This document shows positions 1-5,045 of a DNA stretch of 5,674 bases, in pieces. The notes under the pieces were generated by a model. It was not told where the DNA came from, did no database searches, and saw only the letters and a list, made by a program, of their open reading frames with translations. The DNA is taken from NCBI GenBank assembly GCA_012520835.1, contig JAAYNN010000041.1:1-5674 (forward strand), given 5' to 3'. Numbering within the stretch: the first letter of the stretch is position 1; each line of letters starts with the position of its first letter. Origin of the DNA: Dehalococcoidales bacterium (GTDB lineage Bacteria > Chloroflexota > Dehalococcoidia > Dehalococcoidales > UBA5627). Position numbers and translations under genes: made by a program.

Positions 1-376
<376 letters not shown>

Positions 377-399
377 GTTTCAGAATTGATATTAGCGAA

Positions 400-489
400 G
401 TTCTTTTGACAACAAGAGAAGTAAAACAAGGCCCATAGATACATTTGTCTATGGGTTTTTTGTTTTCCAAATATTTTCAGCATTGTCAT
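400..489 (+). repeat. 90-base direct repeat, copy 1 (contains rRNA terminator)
   Basis: Bases 400-489 match 1366-1455 at a constant offset of 966 with only three differences (408 G/A, 468 C/T, 485 G/A). The repeat covers the terminator hairpin with about 32 bases before it and about 34 after it. Sequence outside the repeat differs, apart from faint similarity just to the right. With the second copy it brackets the hicBA genes. Confidence 0.93.
432..466 (+). terminator. Intrinsic terminator of the rRNA operon (copy 1)
   Basis: A 10-base-pair stem (432-441 with 446-455, one T-G wobble, 4-base loop CATT) is followed directly by six T and then GTTTT. It stands about 55 bases after the 23S 3' end and is the natural end of the rRNA transcript. 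The same hairpin recurs at 1398-1421. Confidence 0.88.
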
Positions 490-502
490 ACTGAATTCGT
501 GT

Positions 503-521
503 CTTTCGACAAGCTCAGGAT
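503..521. repeat. REP-like dispersed sequence, degenerate copy
   Basis: The core TTCGACAAGCTCAGG at 505-519 matches 13 of 15 bases with 650-664. Sequences of the type TTCGACAAGCTCAGG followed by a CGAACGG arm are widespread intergenic repeats in bacterial genomes. Here the closing arm has decayed. Assignment to a repeat family is from general knowledge, not a search. Confidence 0.55.
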
Positions 522-558
522 GCGCGGATATTGTCAGAGCATTATCGAGGGGTGTTGA

Positions 559-751
559 GTTCCGTAGTTCGGAACGAAATCCCAACAGGTCGGGATCGAA
601 CCATAACGGCGGCGATTAGTAAATGTGTTATGTTCCGTTCGTTTGACCCTTCGACACGCTCTGGGCGAACGGAAGTTTTATTTTTCCCTGTTGTCCCGAT
701 ATTATCGGGATTTCTCCCCACCCCCCGAATCCTTCGGTCACCCCTTGTGAC
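559..751. repeat. Run of consecutive small stem-loops
   Basis: Six inverted repeats follow one another: 559-564 with 570-575 (6 bp), 579-583 with 592-596 (5 bp), 633-641 with 666-674 (9 bp), 694-700 with 704-710 (7 bp, 3-base loop), 725-729 with 733-737 (5 bp) and 737-741 with 747-751 (5 bp). All arms are exact complements. The function is unknown: they may be pieces of dispersed repeats or a structured RNA. Confidence 0.6.
633..674. repeat. REP-like inverted repeat with 9-base-pair arms
   Basis: TTCCGTTCG at 633-641 is the exact inverted complement of CGAACGGAA at 666-674. The interior holds the REP-type core CCCTTCGACACGCTCTGGG (647-665), related to 503-521. The right arm is followed by a T-rich run (676-685), so on the plus strand this could also act as a weak terminator. 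That second role is inference. Confidence 0.65.
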
Positions 752-914
752 TTCAGGATGATAGTTCAGGTAAACAACAAGACTGATTCTTCCGCTTTGG
801 AAAAGTGGAACTAAAGGTTATTTGGCTTGAATATTTCTCTGTTTGGATTTAAACGGTTGAAAAAGAGTGTCTACTAGGATAGACTTACTTATATAAAGAA
901 ATGACTTTTATATC

Positions 915-920
915 GGGAGG
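915..920 (+). promoter_or_regulatory. Ribosome binding site of hicB
   Basis: GGGAGG stands six bases before a GTG codon at 927. It decides the GTG start, because no ATG in this frame is better placed. Confidence 0.8.
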
Positions 921-926
921 TGGAGT

Positions 927-1139
927 GTGAAGAGGGATTTTACAGTTATTATCGAAAGAGATGAGGACGGGTATTTTATTGGCACCGTTCCGCAACTAAA
1001 AGGTTGCCATACGCAGGCTCAGTCTCTTGATGAACTGATGGAACGGATGAAAGAGGTAGTTTCTCTGTGTCTTGAGGCTGAGGGAGGAGTTGAGGGAGGA
1101 GAATTGCAATTCATAGGAGTACAGAGAATAGCGGTATGA
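927..1139 (+). CDS. hicB: HicB-family antitoxin (minimal form)
   Basis: This 70-residue protein has the HicB-like partial RNase H fold signature. A first strand (FTVIIERDEDG, residues 5-15) is followed by the typical YFIGTVPQLKGCHTQ stretch (16-30), then the helix SLDELMERMKEVVSLCLEA (33-51) and a last strand (ELQFIGVQRI, 59-68). HicB proteins bind and neutralise their partner HicA. Nothing follows the fold: the C-terminal helix-turn-helix or ribbon-helix-helix found in longer HicB antitoxins is absent, so autorepression by this protein alone is doubtful. The start is GTG with a good ribosome binding site. The stop overlaps the hicA start (ATGA), typical of toxin-antitoxin pairs that keep a fixed ratio. 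The family call is firm; activity is inferred. Confidence 0.9.
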   Translation: MKRDFTVIIERDEDGYFIGTVPQLKGCHTQAQSLDELMERMKEVVSLCLEAEGGVEGGELQFIGVQRIAV

Positions 1140-1360
1140 CGAAGTTGCCGTCTTTAGAAGGTGAACAGGTTATAAAGGCTTTGAATAAAGCTGGATTTGA
1201 GGTGTTCAGGCAGAAAGGCAGCCATGTTTACCTTAAACATTCTGATGGGCGGGCAACTGTAGTTCCTGTTCATAAAGGGGAAGCGGTGGGGAAGGGGCTA
1301 CTGATGAAGATACTAAAGGATGTCGAAATAGAAAAGGAAGACTTTATCAAACTGATATAA
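1136..1360 (+). CDS. hicA: HicA-family mRNA interferase toxin
   Basis: This 74-residue protein matches HicA toxins in length and layout, a small double-stranded-RNA-binding-like fold that cleaves mRNA and stops translation until bound by HicB. Visible hallmarks are the N-terminal helix (EGEQVIKALNKAGFEVFRQ, residues 8-26), the GSHVYLKH stretch (28-35) with the presumed catalytic His30, the strand TVVPVHKGE (41-49), and a C-terminal helix GLLMKILKDVEI (54-65). All key family positions look intact, so the toxin is predicted active. Its ATG overlaps the hicB stop by four bases, and the antitoxin-first order is one of the two known arrangements. The stop is six bases before a duplicated copy of the rRNA terminator segment, which likely ends this operon. 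Confidence 0.93.
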   Translation: MTKLPSLEGEQVIKALNKAGFEVFRQKGSHVYLKHSDGRATVVPVHKGEAVGKGLLMKILKDVEIEKEDFIKLI

Positions 1361-1365
1361 TCAAG

Positions 1366-1455
1366 GTTCTTTTAACAACAAGAGAAGTAAAACAAGGCCC
1401 ATAGATACATTTGTCTATGGGTTTTTTGTTTTCTAAATATTTTCAGCATTATCAT
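1366..1455 (+). repeat. 90-base direct repeat, copy 2
   Basis: This is a near-identical copy (87 of 90 bases) of 400-489, beginning six bases after the hicA stop. With copy 1 it forms a pair of direct repeats about 966 bases apart around the hicBA module. Confidence 0.93.
1398..1432 (+). terminator. Intrinsic terminator after hicA (copy 2)
   Basis: The 10-base-pair hairpin (1398-1407 with 1412-1421) and its six-T tract are identical to those at 432-461. It starts 37 bases after the hicA stop and is the expected hicBA terminator. Confidence 0.85.
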
Positions 1456-1619
1456 GCCGGAGTTCCGATTTGTCGCGAAGAGGCTTTCTGGAGGTGGGGG
1501 AGAAGACATGAAACCCTTCATCTGCTGGCTCATTATTCACTTGCAACCGGACAAAGATGGCGATATTATCCAAAATGTTCTATGTTATGGGTAAAGTATA
1601 TTTACATCAGACCGGTGGT

Positions 1620-1660
1620 GATAGCTTCGCTTTTCCTTTGGGAAAACTCGCAAAGACATT
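1620..1660. repeat. Decayed dispersed repeat, related to 3888-3928
   Basis: GATAGCTTCGCTTTTCC and the following GGGAAAACTCGCAAAGACATT align along about 40 bases with 3888-3928, including a shared TTTCC-GGAAA mini-hairpin, with one gap and scattered changes. Its complement reads TGTCTTTGCGAG...GAAGC, which resembles the common TGTCATTGCGAG...GAAGCAATCTC type of intergenic repeat. The family link is from memory. Confidence 0.5.
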
Positions 1661-1700
1661 ACTGTTCCCAGTGTGATAAAAGTTCTATAATCAGCCGCAA

Positions 1701-1737
1701 TCCTTATCTATAATTGTTTTGTAATTGTCGATAAGGA
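1701..1737 (+). promoter_or_regulatory. Leader hairpin overlapping the ribosome binding site of the glutaredoxin-like gene
   Basis: TCCTTATC (1701-1708) is the exact inverted complement of GATAAGGA (1730-1737), an 8-base-pair stem with a 21-base loop. The right arm covers most of the AAGGAGG ribosome binding site (1733-1739), which sits ten bases before the ATG at 1750. If transcription began at or before 1700, the hairpin could hide the site. If it began from the TATAAT at 1709-1714, the left arm would not be transcribed. A regulatory role is inference. Confidence 0.35.
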
Positions 1738-1749
1738 GGCTTTTTAAAA

Positions 1750-1985
1750 ATGAATGCAAAAAATGTTACTGTTTATTCCACTCCGACCTGCCCGTACTGC
1801 GTTCGCGTTAAGGAATACTGACTAAAAAGGGTGTTGTTTACAGGGATTTGAATGTTGCCGTTGACCGTGCGGCGGCGCATGAAATGGTGCAGAAATCCGG
1901 TCAGATGGGAGTGCCTGTTATAGTAGTTGATGACAGGGTGGTTATCGGCTTTAACCAGAGGGAATTGGAGAGGCTTCTGTTGTAA
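1750..1985 (+). pseudogene. Glutaredoxin-like thiol-disulfide protein, broken by a frameshift
   Basis: Reading from ATG 1750 gives MNAKNVTVYSTPTCPYCVRV... with the redox motif CPYC (Cys14, Cys17) of the thioredoxin fold. It hits TGA at 1819-1821 after 23 codons. The neighbouring frame from about 1818 continues the family perfectly for 55 residues: LTKKGVVYRDLNV, then GQMGVPVIVVDDRVVIGF with the cis-proline before the strand, and a C-terminal helix, ending at TAA 1983-1985. Inserting one C after TAC (TACCTG for TACTG at 1816-1820) restores an intact ~79-residue protein, the usual size of small glutaredoxin-like/NrdH-like proteins. No slippery heptamer is visible, and TGA is far from the CxxC, so neither programmed frameshifting nor selenocysteine fits. 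It is a recent mutation or a sequence error. The ribosome binding site AAGGAGG is strong. Confidence 0.85.
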
Positions 1986-1992
1986 AATTATG

Positions 1993-2020
1993 AGCCTGAA
2001 TCCTTTAACGTATTCAGGTT
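1993..2020 (+). terminator. Possible weak terminator after the glutaredoxin-like gene
   Basis: CCTGAAT (1995-2001) pairs with ATTCAGG (2012-2018), extended by one wobble and one A-T pair, with a 10-base loop. It lies eight bases after the stop but is followed by AAATAAATTA rather than a clear T tract, so termination is uncertain. Confidence 0.35.
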
Positions 2021-2062
2021 AAATAAATTACCCCATGCTTTTTAAAAATATATAATTTAAGT

Positions 2063-2109
2063 TAAATTAAAACCCACTATTGGTAAATTTTACTGAACCA
2101 ATAGTGGGT
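2063..2109 (-). terminator. Intrinsic terminator for the minus-strand membrane protein gene
   Basis: The perfect 13-base-pair stem 2072-2084 with 2097-2109 (12-base loop) is followed, when read on the minus strand, by TTTTAATTT (down to about 2063). There is no T tract on the plus side, so the orientation is clear. It lies about 137 bases beyond the stop of the 115-residue membrane protein gene; the bases between hold no gene. Confidence 0.75.
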
Positions 2110-2245
2110 GCGATGTTAAGTTTCAAAGTTAAGGTATAATTTTATTAGTAATATTCGATAATAGTGTCCAATCAATTGTTAATTACATTTAAAATACTAT
2201 TCTTCAGACACCACAACCTAATAATACCGTTTTAATTAATCCGGT

Positions 2246-2593
2246 CTATCTTTCATCGGGTTTTGCCAGGGTATACAGCGATTTAACTGCAATGATCACT
2301 GCGGCAGGAGCCATCAGAGCGGCTACCAGTCTCAGTATCTGGTCCAGTATCTCGCCGATTCTTAAAGCTGTTATAGGGGCAAATACCCCGCCGACTACAA
2401 TTAATGCAATGGTCGCTATCAGGAATGGAATAGTTTCCTTGTCGGAAACGTTGAGGAAACCGATAATAATGCCGAGTATCAGGAGAATCAAGAGAACAAG
2501 CGTGTTTTCAGGCCAGAATATGCCCGCGACGATAGCCAGAATAATACCGATTAGAAATGCCAGGAAGCCAATCATGCCTAAACCTTTTTTCAT
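2246..2593 (-). CDS. Small four-helix membrane protein of unknown function
   Basis: The 115-residue product is almost entirely hydrophobic, with four predicted membrane segments: about residues 5-26, 31-47, 55-77 and 88-107. Short polar links lie between them, the clearest being NVSDKE at 48-53. There is no cleavable signal peptide; the first segment starts right after MKK. I do not recognise a named family, though small proteins of this pattern occur as hypotheticals in archaea and Chloroflexota. The ATG at 2593 is preceded by AGGAGGGG (2604-2611, about ten bases away). It has its own promoter (2631-2659) and terminator (2063-2109), so it is a monocistronic, probably well-expressed gene unconnected to the aro cluster. 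Codon pattern, length and flanking signals make it a real gene. No function can be given. Confidence 0.85.
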   Translation of the reverse strand: MKKGLGMIGFLAFLIGIILAIVAGIFWPENTLVLLILLILGIIIGFLNVSDKETIPFLIATIALIVVGGVFAPITALRIGEILDQILRLVAALMAPAAVIIAVKSLYTLAKPDER

Positions 2594-2630
2594 GAAAATG
2601 AAACCCCTCCTTTTTCAATAAACCATATAA

Positions 2631-2659
2631 ATATTAATCCATGTAAATGTCAAAGTCAA
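2631..2659 (-). promoter_or_regulatory. Sigma-70 type promoter of the membrane protein gene
   Basis: On the minus strand, TTGACT (2659-2654) and TAATAT (2636-2631) are separated by exactly 17 bases, one or two changes from the TTGACA/TATAAT consensus. Transcription would start near 2624, giving a leader of about 30 bases with the ribosome binding site in it. Confidence 0.7.
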
Positions 2660-2867
2660 TACATTGTTAATAAAATATTTTTAATAAAATGTAAAATGAT
2701 TATCAAATTATTAACTGTTTGCTTTGAGTTAACAGTTGAGGGGCTTCTTCTGAAATAAAAAATATAAGACGATAAACAGCAAATGGAAATGTCAATATGA
2801 TATTAAAGAGGCAATCTGCAGGATTTTATTTTAGAAATAACAGTCTGTACAATAAACAGAGGAGTTT

Positions 2868-3749
2868 TTATAGCCCCCCTGCTATTTTATACATATTATC
2901 GTAAGCCTTGCCGAAGTTCTTGCTCTGGGCCTCCAGTCTGTCGTGGATTTCTCTCATGCGGCGCACGAACTCGTCTTTATCCTTATTCTTCACAAGTTCC
3001 GTCCACTCGGCAGTGTTTTTCAAAAATTGCTGCTGGAAATGCGGCAGCTGCGGCAGGTTCATCTGCAGAGAGGCATATAATTCGGGGTCTTCCGAGATAA
3101 CGCTTTCCACCAGCGTCCAGAGTACCTTGTATGTAATTCCCCCGATGGATTTCATTTCTTTCAGCTTCTCCAGCCCCGCCAGGCTATCCGCCGAAACGAT
3201 GGCGATAAAATGCGCCAGCCCCAGTATTACCGACATCATGCTGTCATGCTCGGCAGGTGTCATAATCTGCACTCTGGCTTCTCTTTTTACCAGGAAATGC
3301 CTGACCTGCTCTGCCAGTTTTGTCTCCTGCGGCGTGGTCGGTGTCAGCACGAAATTCTGGTTAGCCAAACTGCGGGCGCCGGGCCCGAAAACCGGATGCA
3401 TTCCCAGTATTTGTGCGCTTTTAATATAACGGTGCATCAATTCCACGGGCAGGGCTTTGACCGATGTTAAATCGAATATCAGCTGGCTGCAACTGGTATG
3501 TGGGCTCATTTGTTTGACAGTTTCTTCGAAATAATCTACCGGCACCGAGATAATCACGGCATCCGCCGTTTTTATGTCTGAAATCTCTGTACTTATAGAG
3601 ACGTTTAGCTTTTTCTGAACTTCCTCGAGCTTTGTCCTGTACCTGCCGATGACGGTAACGGATTTGCCTTCATCTACCAGCAGGCGGGCAAACCATTGCC
3701 CCATTTTGCCGGAACCGCCTATAATGGCTATCTTATTTACGCTGGCCAT
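2868..3749 (-). CDS. tyrA: Prephenate dehydrogenase
   Basis: This 293-residue enzyme oxidatively decarboxylates prephenate to 4-hydroxyphenylpyruvate, the committed step to tyrosine. The N-terminal Rossmann domain begins KIAIIGGSGKMG (residues 6-17, glycine-rich dinucleotide loop). The second strand ends in IGR (34-36) rather than an acidic residue, which suggests NADP use (inference). Next come DLTSVK (93-98) and the catalytic/substrate block GMHPVFGPG (116-124, His118). The helical C-terminal domain holds AEHDSMM (166-172) and GLAHF (177-181). There is no ACT or chorismate mutase domain, so it is the monofunctional type. The ATG at 3749 has only a modest ribosome binding site (AGGA, 11 bases away). 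It is the last gene of the cluster, 213 bases after pheA, a gap holding a decayed repeat. I see no convincing promoter of its own, so it probably relies on read-through from pheA. Confidence 0.93.
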   Translation of the reverse strand: MASVNKIAIIGGSGKMGQWFARLLVDEGKSVTVIGRYRTKLEEVQKKLNVSISTEISDIKTADAVIISVPVDYFEETVKQMSPHTSCSQLIFDLTSVKALPVELMHRYIKSAQILGMHPVFGPGARSLANQNFVLTPTTPQETKLAEQVRHFLVKREARVQIMTPAEHDSMMSVILGLAHFIAIVSADSLAGLEKLKEMKSIGGITYKVLWTLVESVISEDPELYASLQMNLPQLPHFQQQFLKNTAEWTELVKNKDKDEFVRRMREIHDRLEAQSKNFGKAYDNMYKIAGGL

Positions 3750-3787
3750 AATTTAATTAATCCTGTATTTCGAGCTATACAATAAAA

Positions 3788-3928
3788 TGTCATCGCAAAG
3801 AATGAGTTCCGATTACATCAGGGCGAATGAAGCGCAATCTCCACCGATTAACAGCAGTTGCTTTACCTTTTGTTTCATTTATATAAAGATTGCTTCGTTT
3901 TTCCTTCGGAAAGACTTATAAAGATATT
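3788..3928. repeat. Decayed inverted-repeat (MITE-like) element between pheA and tyrA
   Basis: The left part opens with TGTCATCGC (3788-3796) and ends in AAGCGCAATCT (3830-3840). The right part opens with AGATTGCTTCG (3887-3897), the inverted complement of that ending with a two-base gap. It then contains the mini-hairpin TTTCC-GGAAA (3901-3912) and matches 1620-1660. This resembles the widespread TGTCATTGCGAG...AAGCAATCTC intergenic repeat type, here degenerate. It occupies most of the pheA-tyrA gap. The family assignment is from memory. Confidence 0.5.
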
Positions 3929-3962
3929 TTTCCCCTGTCCGTAGGGCTTCCAGCAAGACAGA

Positions 3963-5045
3963 CTAGGCTTTATTTTTATTTACAGCTTTTGGATACGACC
4001 CCAACACATTCAGGAATATGGTATGCTCTTCGAACTGCTTGAGCATCTCTTTTACTTTTTCATCCAGCATGTGCCCTTCAAAATCCAGGTAGAAGTTATA
4101 TACCCACGGTTTCTGGCGGGTAGGGCGGGACTCCAGCTTGGTCATATTGATATTTTTATCAGCCAGCTGCTTCAAAGACTCGTAAAGGGCGCCCGGCCTG
4201 TGCTTTACGGCGAATACCAGCGAGGTCTTATCGTTTCCGGAAGGCGGCGCCTCTTCTTTCGAAAGTATGAAGAAGCGCGTGACGTTGTTGGCATTATCCT
4301 CGATGCCGCAGTTGATGATATTCATATTATATATAACGGCAGCCCGTTTGCTGGCAATAGCTGCCCCGTCCATGATTCCTTTTTCCTTGATCATCTTGAC
4401 GCTGCCGGCGGTATCATAAGCGGGTACCAGTTCGCAATTGAGGTGCTTGATAAAAGCCTGGCATTGCCCGAGAGCCTGCGGGTGCGAGTATATCTTTTTA
4501 ATGTCATCCAGCGATACGCCATGATTGGATATCAGGCAATGCGATACTTTAAGTTCTGTTTCCCCACAGACCTTCAGGGGCGAATCCAAGAGCAGGTCAT
4601 AGGTTTTACTGATGCTGCCCTCGATGGAATTTTCAACGGGGACAATGCCGAATTGAGCCTCGTCCCTTTCAACTGCTTTAAAAACATGTTCCAGCGTTTC
4701 GTAAGGCCTCAGCCTGATATCGGCCCCGAAGAAGTTTATAGCGGCTTCTTCGCTGTAAGCACCCAGTTCCCCCTGGAATGCGATAAATGTTTCCTGAACG
4801 TTCTTCGATGCCGTGATGATCTGTCGATAAATCAGTTCGATATCGCTTTGCTTCAATCCTTTTTCATGCGCCATCTCTTTTATCTTGCCGATGACGGCTT
4901 CTTCTCGCAGCCTGTCATGGACCTGCCGCTTTTCCTGCTTTTTTAATTCGCCGATTTGCTCGGCAAGCCCGATTCTTTCCGCTATCAATTCCACGATTTG
5001 TTTATCGGTCTTATCGATCTGCTGTCTGAGTTCTTCCAGGTTCAT
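3963..5045 (-). CDS. pheA: Bifunctional chorismate mutase / prephenate dehydratase (P-protein)
   Basis: This 360-residue protein converts chorismate to prephenate and then to phenylpyruvate. Residues 1-85 are an AroQ chorismate mutase helix domain. All active-site positions of the E. coli P-protein have counterparts: Arg7, Arg24, Lys35, Asp44, Arg47, Glu48, Ser80, Gln84. The dehydratase domain runs from FQGELGAYSEEA (90-101) through VENSIEGSIS (137-146) and SHPQALGQC (187-195) to the catalytic NVTRFF (254-259). The C-terminal ACT domain (about 273-352) carries GALY (285-288) and ESRP (305-308), the phenylalanine-binding motifs, so feedback inhibition by phenylalanine is expected. I chose ATG 5045 over an upstream in-frame codon at 5090: it has GGAGG seven bases upstream (5053-5057), begins the family's normal N-terminus, and overlaps the aroC stop by four bases, implying translational coupling. 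Confidence 0.97.
   Translation of the reverse strand: MNLEELRQQIDKTDKQIVELIAERIGLAEQIGELKKQEKRQVHDRLREEAVIGKIKEMAHEKGLKQSDIELIYRQIITASKNVQETFIAFQGELGAYSEEAAINFFGADIRLRPYETLEHVFKAVERDEAQFGIVPVENSIEGSISKTYDLLLDSPLKVCGETELKVSHCLISNHGVSLDDIKKIYSHPQALGQCQAFIKHLNCELVPAYDTAGSVKMIKEKGIMDGAAIASKRAAVIYNMNIINCGIEDNANNVTRFFILSKEEAPPSGNDKTSLVFAVKHRPGALYESLKQLADKNINMTKLESRPTRQKPWVYNFYLDFEGHMLDEKVKEMLKQFEEHTIFLNVLGSYPKAVNKNKA

Larger units (their letters stand above)
377..926. other. Gene-free, hairpin-rich stretch between 23S rRNA and hicB
   Basis: I find no credible gene here; the open frames lack a good ribosome binding site and run through the repeats. From left to right it holds the rRNA terminator, a REP-like sequence near 503-521, small perfect stem-loops, a second REP-like sequence (647-674), further stem-loops to 751, and a more AT-rich leader before hicB (about 780-910). 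Within the leader, 869-873 and 880-884 form a 5-base inverted repeat (GTCTA and TAGAC) that could be an operator. I see no promoter there with both boxes convincing, although TATAAA at 892-897 could be a -10 box. Confidence 0.7.
1361..1749. other. Gene-free stretch between hicA and the glutaredoxin-like gene
   Basis: After the direct repeat the sequence holds no recognisable gene. An open frame of 100 codons (1411-1713) starts inside the duplicated terminator and runs through a dispersed repeat, so I do not call it. A 28-codon frame from ATG 1508 with a purine-rich leader also exists but resembles nothing I know. Bases 1620-1660 belong to a dispersed repeat. The last ~50 bases carry possible -10 boxes (TATAAT at 1686-1691 and 1709-1714) and the glutaredoxin leader hairpin. 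Confidence 0.6.

Noticed and set aside
531..761. 76-codon plus-strand open frame
   Set aside because: It runs through hairpins and REP-like repeats, has no ribosome binding site, and its product resembles no family.
1508..1594. 28-codon frame from ATG 1508 with a purine-rich leader
   Set aside because: It is too short and shows no recognisable motif, so it is not distinguishable from chance.
1411..1713. 100-codon plus-strand open frame after hicA
   Set aside because: It starts inside the duplicated terminator hairpin and passes through a dispersed repeat; there is no ribosome binding site or recognisable domain.
1819..1821. In-frame TGA as selenocysteine codon in the glutaredoxin-like gene
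   Set aside because: The redox motif CPYC is complete upstream, the frame after TGA is not homologous and soon stops, and the neighbouring frame carries the family sequence. A one-base deletion explains it.
2713..2737. 7-base-pair inverted repeat as a terminator for tyrA
   Set aside because: The arms (2713-2719 with 2731-2737) are A-T rich, no proper T tract follows on the minus strand, and it lies about 130 bases past the stop. I see no convincing terminator for tyrA in this gap.
3750..3800. Own promoter for tyrA just upstream of its start
   Set aside because: TTGCGA-like and TATAGC-like boxes on the minus strand are not at an acceptable spacing.
4023..4946. Long plus-strand open frame opposite pheA (307 codons)
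   Set aside because: It is the antisense shadow of the strongly conserved pheA coding sequence and has no family features.
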